Assembly: GCA_002482565.1 (NCBI GenBank) | Contig: DLGG01000138.1 | Location: 46,241-110,240, forward strand | Origin: Solidesulfovibrio magneticus | Lineage (GTDB): Bacteria > Desulfobacterota > Desulfovibrionia > Desulfovibrionales > Desulfovibrionaceae | DNA length: 64,000 nucleotides | Direction: 5' to 3' | Shown: positions 18,635 to 26,184 of the stretch, piece by piece | Numbering within the stretch: position 1 is the first letter of the stretch | How the letters are laid out: each line of letters opens with the position of its first letter | Notes under the pieces: generated by a model | Databases searched by the model: none | Told to the model about the DNA's origin: nothing | What the model saw: the letters and a program-made list of their open reading frames with translations, nothing else | Program-made: the position numbers and the translations under genes

Positions 18635-19012
18635 TTAATTCGCATAGAGTCTTTTGTGGTGGTCCCTGGCGCTTTGCAGGCGGCTGGCGATCAAGTCGGC
18701 ATCTTCCTGGGGCGTCTTGATGCCGGTTTTGGATTTTTTTTGAAAGGCATGAAGCACATAGACGGCACTGGCAAAACGCACGGCATAAACGGTACGAAAG
18801 GTATTGCCGTCGTCATCGGAAAGCATTTCGAACACGCCGGTTCCCAGGCCCTTCCAGGGTTTGACTCGGGGGTGTTTGCCGCCGATCTGCGCCAATCCCA
18901 GGGCATATCCCATCTCGCGTTGAACAGGGATGGGGAACTCCAGAAAATCCTTTTTGGCGGAGCCGACCCAATGGATTGGTTTTTCGCGTGTCGGCGGCGA
19001 TGTTCGCGTCAT
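18635..19012 (-). CDS. HigB/Gp49-type RelE-superfamily toxin
   Basis: This 125-residue protein has the phage-derived Gp49-like (HigB) pattern: a basic N-terminal half with LEFPIPVQREMGYALGLAQ, then KGLGTGVFEML, TFRTVYAVRF, and YVLHAFQKKSKTGIKTPQEDADLI, the best known family motif. Relatives are ribosome-dependent mRNA interferases. It starts at the ATG 19012 with AGAGG upstream and ends 10 nt before the antitoxin start. It is a chromosomal toxin-antitoxin pair between housekeeping genes. Confidence 0.85.
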   Translation of the reverse strand: MTRTSPPTREKPIHWVGSAKKDFLEFPIPVQREMGYALGLAQIGGKHPRVKPWKGLGTGVFEMLSDDDGNTFRTVYAVRFASAVYVLHAFQKKSKTGIKTPQEDADLIASRLQSARDHHKRLYAN

Positions 19013-19061
19013 AAGAAATATACCTCTTTGGGTATGCTGGCAAGGCCTGGCCGGCGGCTCG

Positions 19062-20390
19062 TTACCGCCCCGTCAGCCGGGCCGCTGTTTCGGTCGCGTC
19101 GCGTCGCAGCTTTTCGTAGTCAAAGGTCAAAAACACGCCGTCGCGGTAGAGCGTCTTGCCGGCGACCATGGTGAGGACCACCTCGCCGCCGCTGGCGGCG
19201 TAGACCGCGTCGGACACCGGGTCCAGGCCGGGGCACAGGGCCGGCCGGGTCAGGTCCAGGGCACACAGATCGGCCGGCGCGCCGGGCGTGAGGCGGCCCA
19301 GTTCGGGCCAGCCCAGGGCGGCGGCGCCGTCGCGGGTGGCCATGTCCAGGACCGCGCCGGCCTCAAGGGCCGTGGGGTCGCCGGTGCCCACCTTTTGCAG
19401 CAGGGCGGCGAAGGCCATTTCCGAAAAGAGGTTCAGCGCGTTGTTGCTGGCCGGGCCGTCAGTGCCCAGGCCAACCGTCACGCCGGCCTGACGCAGGGCC
19501 TGGACGGGCGCGATGCCGCTGGCCAGCTTCATGTTGCTCTTGGGACAGTGGGACACGGCCGTGCCCGAGGCGGCCAGGAGCGCGATGTCGGCCTCGTCCA
19601 GGGCCACGCCGTGGGCGAGAAGCGTGCGCGGCGAGAGCATCCCCAGCTCCTGCAAATACGGGATGACCCGCTTGCCGTTGGCTTTGACGCAATCGTCGTT
19701 TTCCCGGGCCGTCTCGGCGGCGTGGGTGGACAGGAGCAGGCCGCGTTCCCGGGCCAGGGCGGCGCAACGTTCCAGGGTCGGCCGGCGGCAGGTATAGACG
19801 GCGTGGGGGAAGACGGCGGCGCGCAGCCGGTCGTTTCCGGCCAGCGCATCGGCCAGGGCCGTGCCTTCGGCCAGGGAGGCGTCGGCGGATTTGAAGCCGG
19901 CGTTTTCCATGTCGAACACGCCCTGGCAGATCACGGCCCGGATGCCGGCGGCTTCGGCGGCGGCCACGGCGGCGTCGTTGTAGAAATAGGCGTCGAGAAA
20001 GCAGGTCGTGCCCGAGGCGAGCATCTCGGCGCAGGCTAAAAGCGTGCCCTGGCGCACGGCCTCGGCCGTGAGCTTGGCCTCGGCCGGCCAGATGTGCTGG
20101 CTCAGCCACACGGACAGGGTTTCGTCGTCGCAAAGGCCCCGGAAAAGGGTCATGGCGGCGTGGCCGTGGCTGTTGATCAGCCCCGGCAGCACCATGGCTT
20201 CGCCCAGGGCCAGGGTTTCGGCCGGGGCGTAGGCGGCTGCCAGCCGCGCGCGCGGCCCAACGGCCGCGACCCGGCCGCCGGTTATGGCGACGGCGGCGTC
20301 GCGCAACACCTCGCGGGCGTCGTTTTGGGTGACCACAACGGCGGCCGTGACCAGGACATCGCAGGGCAGGGGGGCGGTGGCGTTTTCCAT
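19062..20390 (-). CDS. mtaD: 5-methylthioadenosine/S-adenosylhomocysteine deaminase-type amidohydrolase
   Basis: A 442-residue TIM-barrel amidohydrolase of the TrzN/MtaD/ATZ group. The metal motif is LPGLINSHGHAAMTL (HxH at the first strand); further ligands are in LLSTHAAE and GTAVSHCPKSNMKL, and the final Asp in VGLGTDGPASNN. Enzymes of this group deaminate methylthioadenosine or adenosylhomocysteine to the inosine forms. It is divergent from apt and mtnP, which handle the same metabolites, supporting the MtaD reading; other deaminases of the group cannot be excluded. Confidence 0.85.
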   Translation of the reverse strand: MENATAPLPCDVLVTAAVVVTQNDAREVLRDAAVAITGGRVAAVGPRARLAAAYAPAETLALGEAMVLPGLINSHGHAAMTLFRGLCDDETLSVWLSQHIWPAEAKLTAEAVRQGTLLACAEMLASGTTCFLDAYFYNDAAVAAAEAAGIRAVICQGVFDMENAGFKSADASLAEGTALADALAGNDRLRAAVFPHAVYTCRRPTLERCAALARERGLLLSTHAAETARENDDCVKANGKRVIPYLQELGMLSPRTLLAHGVALDEADIALLAASGTAVSHCPKSNMKLASGIAPVQALRQAGVTVGLGTDGPASNNALNLFSEMAFAALLQKVGTGDPTALEAGAVLDMATRDGAAALGWPELGRLTPGAPADLCALDLTRPALCPGLDPVSDAVYAASGGEVVLTMVAGKTLYRDGVFLTFDYEKLRRDATETAARLTGR

Positions 20391-20502
20391 GGCCGCATCC
20401 CTTAGCCCAAGGCGGCGGCCGCGCCAAGCCCGGCTTGACCGGACGGCGCAAAATTGCCTATGCGACTGCGGTTACCCGACTGAATTTCCAAGGAGAGGCC
20501 CC

Positions 20503-21018
20503 ATGGACCTGCGTACACTTATTCGCGACATCCCGGATTATCCCAAGGAAGGCATCCTCTTTTTCGACATCACGCCGCTTCTGGGCGATCCGGACGGGTT
20601 CCGCCGGGCCATTGACCTTTTGGCCGAGCGTTTCGCCGATTCCGGGGCCACGAAAATCGTGGCCGCCGAGGCGCGCGGCTTCATTTTCGGCGCGGCGCTG
20701 GCCTACAAGATGGGCCTGGGCTTCGTGCCGGTGCGCAAGCCCGGCAAGTTGCCGTACAAGACCGTCTCCATCTCCTATGATCTGGAATACGGCTCCGACA
20801 CCTTGTGCATGCATGAGGACGCGCTTTTGCGCGACGAAAAAGTGCTGGTCATCGACGACTTGTTGGCCACGGGCGGCACGCTGTCGGGCGTCATCGATCT
20901 CGTGGAGCACTTCGGCGCGGACATCGTCGGCATCGGCGTGGTCATCGAGCTGGAATTTTTAAACGGCAAGGAGCAGCTGCGTTCCTACGGCTGCGAAAGC
21001 ATTTTGCAGATCGCCTAA
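20503..21018 (+). CDS. apt: Adenine phosphoribosyltransferase
   Basis: Apt converts adenine and PRPP to AMP. This 171-residue protein has IPDYPKEGILFFDITPLL at the start, AAEARGFIFGAALAYK and the PRPP-binding motif VLVIDDLLATGGT. The ATG at 20503 has AGGAGAGG upstream; longer frames are spurious. It is followed 122 nt later by mtnP, whose product supplies adenine, so the two genes form a salvage pair. mtaD lies on the other strand, with a short intergenic region that must hold both promoters. Confidence 0.95.
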   Translation: MDLRTLIRDIPDYPKEGILFFDITPLLGDPDGFRRAIDLLAERFADSGATKIVAAEARGFIFGAALAYKMGLGFVPVRKPGKLPYKTVSISYDLEYGSDTLCMHEDALLRDEKVLVIDDLLATGGTLSGVIDLVEHFGADIVGIGVVIELEFLNGKEQLRSYGCESILQIA

Positions 21019-21140
21019 GGGCGGATTTCGCACCGACGCGGCGGTTGTCTGGACAAAGCGCTCGAGGCGCTCTTCCCGGTCCGGGAGCCTCTGGCGCCCT
21101 GGCTTGTTCTTGGTTCATCATCCAGTCGGAGAAAAACGGC

Positions 21141-21884
21141 ATGAAGATCGGCATCATCGGCGGCAGCGGCCTGGACGACCCCAATATTCTGGAAAATCCG
21201 TCCGACATCGAGGTGGACACCCCTTACGGCGCGCCCAATTCGACCCTGCGCCAGGGCAGGATCGCCGGCAAGGACGTGGTGCTTTTGGCCCGCCACGGCC
21301 GGTCGCACACGGCCACGCCCACCCACGTCAACTACCGGGCCAACATCCACGCCCTGCGTTCGGTGGGTTGCGCCGCCGTCATCTCCACCACGGCGGTGGG
21401 GTCGCTGCGGGCCGAGATCGGGCGCGGCGATCTGGTCATCCTCGACCAGTTCATCGACTTCACCCGGCGTCGGGCGCTGACCTTCCACGACCGTTTCGAG
21501 CCGCACAATCCGGCCCATACGCCCATGGCCGACCCGTTTTCCGAGCCGCTGCGCAAGCTGCTCATCGACGCCTGCCGCAAGTTCGGCTACCGCCACCACG
21601 ACAAGGGCACGGTGGTCACCATCGAAGGGCCGCGTTTTTCCACCCGCGCCGAATCGAACATGTTCCGGGCCTGGGGCGCGGACGTCATCAACATGAGCGT
21701 GGCCACGGAATGCGCCCTGGCCGTGGAGGCCGGGCTGCCCTACGCGTCGGTGGCCATGAGCACGGACTACGACTGCTGGAAGACCGACGAGCCGCCCGTC
21801 TCCTGGGAGGAGATCGTGACGATCTTCAAGGAGAACGCCGAAAAGGTGACGAGCGTGCTGATTGAGGTGGTGGGGAAGATGTAG
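21141..21884 (+). CDS. mtnP: 5'-methylthioadenosine phosphorylase
   Basis: This 247-residue trimeric-type phosphorylase splits methylthioadenosine into adenine and 5-methylthioribose-1-phosphate. It opens MKIGIIGGSGLDDP, with LARHGRSHTATPTHVNYRAN, VVTIEGPRFSTRAES and DVINMSVATECALAVEAG as family motifs. The start at 21141 has GGAGAA upstream. The rest of the methionine salvage route is not present in the window. A strong terminator follows. Confidence 0.94.
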   Translation: MKIGIIGGSGLDDPNILENPSDIEVDTPYGAPNSTLRQGRIAGKDVVLLARHGRSHTATPTHVNYRANIHALRSVGCAAVISTTAVGSLRAEIGRGDLVILDQFIDFTRRRALTFHDRFEPHNPAHTPMADPFSEPLRKLLIDACRKFGYRHHDKGTVVTIEGPRFSTRAESNMFRAWGADVINMSVATECALAVEAGLPYASVAMSTDYDCWKTDEPPVSWEEIVTIFKENAEKVTSVLIEVVGKM

Positions 21885-21915
21885 CCCTGCCGCCAGTGGG
21901 TTGAAATGTTTTTCG

Positions 21916-21941
21916 GGCGTCCGGCGACGGACGCCTTTTTT
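21916..21941 (+). terminator. Intrinsic terminator of apt-mtnP
   Basis: The stem GGCGTCCG (21916-21923), a GCGA loop and CGGACGCC (21928-21935) are followed by six Ts. It lies 32 nt after the mtnP stop. Confidence 0.9.
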
Positions 21942-21973
21942 GGTCAAATTGAATGGCATAACGTAAAGTTAGG

Positions 21974-22846
21974 TCAATGTGGGGGGTAGCCAAAGTCTGT
22001 GCACGCTTCAGGCCAAATTATTATAGTTCTCAAATACAGGAGGGCTATCCAAGTTATGGCTGTTACTAGGTATGAGTATTTGGTGATTGTGTCTAGATAT
22101 CCGTGTTTTAAGTTGTTTAAAGATGGAATGTTGATGTCGTCGTTTATATTAAGAAAGTGATTGAGTGAGAGTATGTAGCCTATGAAGCAGATAGTATTGC
22201 AGATTGTTTTCCCATAATTTTCTGTTAAGCAGTAACTGAACGAGTATAGTAATAAACAGGTGAAGTTGAAAAAAGATATTAGTTTATGGTTGTTATTTTT
22301 GGCTCTATGCCAAAAATAAAATTCTTTGGAAGCGAAGTGGGATGTCCAGAGTATTAATGAACTTATTACTATAGTGACTATAATACAAAGCCCCCAGTTA
22401 TATACATTCTGGAATGCTAGTATTGTTTTGTCATTAACATCAATTGTTTTGGCGAATATCTGTGCATGAATTAAAACTATCCATATTGATAAAAAAATAA
22501 CTGGCGAGGTGATCGATGCAATGCTTCCACAGAAAGCTATTTTTGGAGGAGAAAAGACATTTTTGTTTTTATCTCCCGTGTATGAACATAGATTTCTCCA
22601 GTTCCATATTGCACTCCAAGCTGCAAGAATGGAAATTAATAGCGTAAGTGATAGCATTGCTCCTGCATAAGGTATGATGTTTTTGACTAGTGCTCCAAAA
22701 ATATTCTTAATGCCTACATTTGATGATAGCATTAGCGCGCCAAGTAAAAATGAATTTGAACCAATGCACCAAGTCATTCTGTGGTTGATTAAGTCATCTT
22801 CTTTTTCGATCCGTTTTCGCGCCTCAGCTTCCTGTAGCATATCCAT
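21974..22846 (-). CDS. Unknown multi-pass membrane protein in an AT-rich island
   Basis: This 290-residue protein is predicted to cross the membrane about six or seven times (for example SLTLLISILAAWSAIW, PVIFLSIWIVLIHAQIF, LCIIVTIVISSLILW, FTCLLLYSFSYCL). Its N-terminus (EKEDDLINHRMTWCIGSNSFLLGAL) resembles the start of various small bacterial membrane proteins of unknown role. The coding sequence uses AT-rich codons (many AAT, ATA, TTA), unlike every neighbour, so it is probably recent horizontal DNA. No partner gene is adjacent and no enzyme motif is seen. A defence or phage-related origin is possible but unsupported. Confidence 0.7.
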   Translation of the reverse strand: MDMLQEAEARKRIEKEDDLINHRMTWCIGSNSFLLGALMLSSNVGIKNIFGALVKNIIPYAGAMLSLTLLISILAAWSAIWNWRNLCSYTGDKNKNVFSPPKIAFCGSIASITSPVIFLSIWIVLIHAQIFAKTIDVNDKTILAFQNVYNWGLCIIVTIVISSLILWTSHFASKEFYFWHRAKNNNHKLISFFNFTCLLLYSFSYCLTENYGKTICNTICFIGYILSLNHFLNINDDINIPSLNNLKHGYLDTITKYSYLVTAITWIALLYLRTIIIWPEACTDFGYPPH

Positions 22847-23057
22847 AGTGTGCTCTTTTGCTTCGATTTTTGTTGTTTTACTGATTTGTCGTATGATTCT
22901 TAGGATTTGTCAAATATTATATAAGAATACTTAACGTTTCGCTGGCGGCGAAATGCCAAAGTTGGCGACCAGCCGTTCCCAAATCCCCCCATCCGTGTCA
23001 TAACGGCTCCACTCATTCCCCCTTCCCGCGACGCGCCGCGTCGCCAAGGAGCCGTCC

Positions 23058-25904
23058 ATGACCGAGCCGTGCCGCGCTGAAAGCCTGCCCGTTGCCCATA
23101 AAGCCTTCCTCGACCGCATAAACGCCTTCATCCCGGCCGAGCGCCTTTTCCTCGGCCCGTTTCGAAACCTCGCCCTGGGCGACGACGCCAGCTTCTATCG
23201 ACTGATCCCCAAGATCGTCATCAAGGCCGTGACCGAAGCCGAGGTGGCCCGGATTCTTCGCGCCGCCGCCGCCGAACACGTGGCCGTGACCTTCCGCACC
23301 GCCGGCACCAGCCTGTCCGGCCAGGCGCTGACCGATTCCGTCCTGGTCTATCTGGCCGGCAACTGGCGCGGGCTGCGCATCCATCCCGGCGCGGGGCACA
23401 TCAGCCTGGAACCCGGCGTCATCGGGGCCGAGGCCAACGTCCGGCTGGCGCCCTACGGCCGCAAGATCGGCCCGGACCCGGCGTCCATAAGCGCCTGCAT
23501 GATCGGCGGCATCGCTGCCAACAATTCTTCGGGCATGTGCTGCGGCACGGCAGAAAACAGCTACAAGACCGTGGAATCCATGCGCCTGGTCTTTGCCGAC
23601 GGCACGGCGCTGGACACCGCCGACCCGGCCTCCCGGGCCGCTTTTGCCGTAGCCCGGCCGGAACTCTTGGCCGAGCTGGCCGCCATGCGCGCCGAAATCC
23701 TGGCCGACGCCGAACTGGCCGAGCGCATCCGCCGCAAATTCAAGATCAAGAACACCACCGGCTACGGCCTCAATGCCTTCATCGACTTCGAGGACCCCTT
23801 CGACATTTTGCTGCACCTCATCATCGGCTCCGAAGGGACCTTGGCCTTTATCAGCGAGGTCACCTACCGCACCGTGGTCGAGCATCCCCACAAGGCCTCG
23901 TCGCTCATGATCTACCCGACCATCGACGCCGCCTGCCGGGCCACCATCGCGCTCAAGGCCGGCCCGGTGTCGGCCGTGGAGCTCATGGACCGGGCTTCGC
24001 TGCGTTCGGTGGAGGACAAGCCCGGGATGCCGGCCTATCTCAAGGAATTGTCCGAGGACGCCGCCGCCATTTTGGTGGAGGTGCGCGCCGCCGACAAACC
24101 GGGGCTGCTGGCCGCCATCGACGGCGCACTGTCTCGGGTGGCCGGCATTGAGCCGGTCTTTCCGCTCATTTTCATGGACGGCAAGGACGATTACGAAAAG
24201 CTGTGGAACATCCGGCGCGGGCTTTTCACCTCCGTTGGCGGCGCGCGAAAGCCCGGCACGGCCGTCATCATCGAGGACGTGGTCTTTCCCATCGAGCGGC
24301 TGGCCGAGGGCACGGTGGAACTTCAGCGCCTCATGCGCGACCACGGCTTTGCCGAGGGCATCATTTTCGGCCACGCCCTGGAAGGCAATCTCCACTTCGT
24401 CTTCTGTCCGGACTTCGGCGACCCGGACGCCACGGCCCACTACCGGGCGCTTTTGGACGAAGTGGCGGCCATGGTCGTCGGCCGCTACGACGGGTCGCTC
24501 AAGGGCGAGCACGGCACCGGCCGCAACATGGCCCCGTTCGTGGAGATGGAGTGGGGACGCACCGCCTACGCCTATATGCGCCGCTTAAAGGCCGCCTTCG
24601 ATCCCGAAGGCATCCTCAATCCCGGCGTGATCTTAAACGACGACAAGGAAGTGCACCTCAAGGACTTGAAACCCATGCCGGCCGTCGATCCCATCATCGA
24701 CCGCTGCATCGAGTGCGGCTACTGCGAATCGGTGTGCCCGTCGCGAAACGTCACCACCACGCCGCGCCAGCGCATTGCGCTGCAACGCCACATGGCCCTG
24801 GCCAAGCAGACCGGCGATCTGGGCGAATTCAATGACTTCCACGACGCCTACGCCTACTACGGCGCGGCCACCTGCGCCGCCGACGGCCTGTGCGCCACGG
24901 TCTGTCCCGTGGCCGTGGACACGGGAGCCTTCACCAAAAGCTATCGCGGCCGGGAAGCCGGCGGCCGGGCGCGTAAGATCGGCCGTTTCGTGGCCGACCA
25001 TTACGGCTTGGTGACGACCCTGGCCGGCGGCGGCTTGTGGCTGTCCCACGGCGTCCACAAGTTGCTTGGCACCAAGGCCATGACCGCCATGACCCACGGC
25101 CTGCGCAAGCTCTCCGGCGGCATCGTGCCCTATTGGACGCCCAACGCCCCCAAGGGCGCGCCCCGTCTGGACCTCAAGAACACCAGCCAGGGCAAGGGCC
25201 GGCAGGTGGTCTATTTCCCGAGCTGCACCACCCGGGCCATGGGCCCCTCGGCCCTGGACCCGGACCAGCGCGGGCTTTTTGCCGCCGTCATGTCCGTTTT
25301 GGCCAAGGCCGGCTACGACGTCATCTTCCCCGAGGGCTTAAAGGAGCTGTGCTGCGGCCTGACGCTGGAATCCAAGGGGATGCACGAGGACGCCGGGCGC
25401 AAGTCGGCCGAGCTGGAGGCCGTGCTGCGCAAAGCCAGCGACAACGGCGCGATCCCCATCCTGTGCGACGCAAGCCCCTGTCTCTACACCATGCGCTGCA
25501 AGATGGAGCCGGGCCTCAAACTCCACGAGCCGGTGGAATTCATCCACAACTTCTGCCTGCCGCATCTCGATCTGACCCCGGTGGACGCGGCCGTGGCCCT
25601 GCATGTCTCGTGTTCGTCGGTGAAAATGGGCCTGTCGGCCAAGTTCGCCGCCCTGGCCAAGCTGTGCGCCAAGCAGGTGGTCATCCCGCGCAACATCCAC
25701 TGCTGCGGCTTTGCCGGCGACCGGGGCTTTTTCTACCCCGAACTCAATGCCGCCGCCCTGGCCGATCTGCCCGGGCAGCTGCCGGCCACGGTCACGGCCG
25801 GCTACAGCAACAGCCGCACCTGCGAAATCGGCCTGTCCTTCCACGGCGGCATCCCCTACCAGTCCATGGCCTACTTGGTGGACCAAGCCGCCCGGCCTCG
25901 GTAG
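23058..25904 (+). CDS. FAD-binding, Fe-S-binding D-lactate/glycolate dehydrogenase
   Basis: This 948-residue oxidoreductase fuses three parts. Residues 1-460 hold an FAD-binding type 4 domain (TFRTAGTSLSGQAL; GGIAANNSSGMCCGT) and the FAD-oxidase C-terminal domain. Next, from C550, are two 4Fe-4S motifs, CIECGYCESVCPSRN and CAADGLCATVCPV. The C-terminal part has CCG domains (ELCCGLTLESKG; HCCGFAGDRGFF) like heterodisulfide reductase B. The layout matches the D-lactate dehydrogenases of Desulfovibrio that feed electrons to the membrane pool; glycolate or another 2-hydroxyacid is also possible. It is monocistronic; copy D of the palindromic repeat lies 18 nt past its stop. Confidence 0.88.
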   Translation: MTEPCRAESLPVAHKAFLDRINAFIPAERLFLGPFRNLALGDDASFYRLIPKIVIKAVTEAEVARILRAAAAEHVAVTFRTAGTSLSGQALTDSVLVYLAGNWRGLRIHPGAGHISLEPGVIGAEANVRLAPYGRKIGPDPASISACMIGGIAANNSSGMCCGTAENSYKTVESMRLVFADGTALDTADPASRAAFAVARPELLAELAAMRAEILADAELAERIRRKFKIKNTTGYGLNAFIDFEDPFDILLHLIIGSEGTLAFISEVTYRTVVEHPHKASSLMIYPTIDAACRATIALKAGPVSAVELMDRASLRSVEDKPGMPAYLKELSEDAAAILVEVRAADKPGLLAAIDGALSRVAGIEPVFPLIFMDGKDDYEKLWNIRRGLFTSVGGARKPGTAVIIEDVVFPIERLAEGTVELQRLMRDHGFAEGIIFGHALEGNLHFVFCPDFGDPDATAHYRALLDEVAAMVVGRYDGSLKGEHGTGRNMAPFVEMEWGRTAYAYMRRLKAAFDPEGILNPGVILNDDKEVHLKDLKPMPAVDPIIDRCIECGYCESVCPSRNVTTTPRQRIALQRHMALAKQTGDLGEFNDFHDAYAYYGAATCAADGLCATVCPVAVDTGAFTKSYRGREAGGRARKIGRFVADHYGLVTTLAGGGLWLSHGVHKLLGTKAMTAMTHGLRKLSGGIVPYWTPNAPKGAPRLDLKNTSQGKGRQVVYFPSCTTRAMGPSALDPDQRGLFAAVMSVLAKAGYDVIFPEGLKELCCGLTLESKGMHEDAGRKSAELEAVLRKASDNGAIPILCDASPCLYTMRCKMEPGLKLHEPVEFIHNFCLPHLDLTPVDAAVALHVSCSSVKMGLSAKFAALAKLCAKQVVIPRNIHCCGFAGDRGFFYPELNAAALADLPGQLPATVTAGYSNSRTCEIGLSFHGGIPYQSMAYLVDQAARPR

Positions 25905-25922
25905 GGAGTGGGGAAGGGGGAA

Positions 25923-25962
25923 TGCCTCCGGCGGCCGGGGGCCTGAGGCCCCCGGACCCCCC
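25923..25962 (+). repeat. Dispersed GC-rich palindrome, copy D
   Basis: It reads TGCCTCCGGCGG, then a 10-bp hairpin (25935-25944 with 25946-25955, one base between), then GGACCCCCC. It starts 18 nt after the dehydrogenase stop and is identical over 40 nt to the minus-strand copy C. Confidence 0.87.
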
Positions 25963-26184
25963 ATTTGGGTGATTTTGGCTGGTGGGAGTGTCGTGGCGGG
26001 CGAGAGGGTGAAAGGGGAGTGCGCGCCTGCGGCGCATGAGCGGAAATTCATGAAGCGTTAACAAAGGTCGAAACGCCGCGCCAGGGCAGGCTTTCCGGCC
26101 CTGGCACGGCCCTTGCGGACTTGACGCGGGCGGGCGGCGGGGAGAAGAATGCGCGCCGCCCGGTATTGGGCGAGGAGTCTGCCC

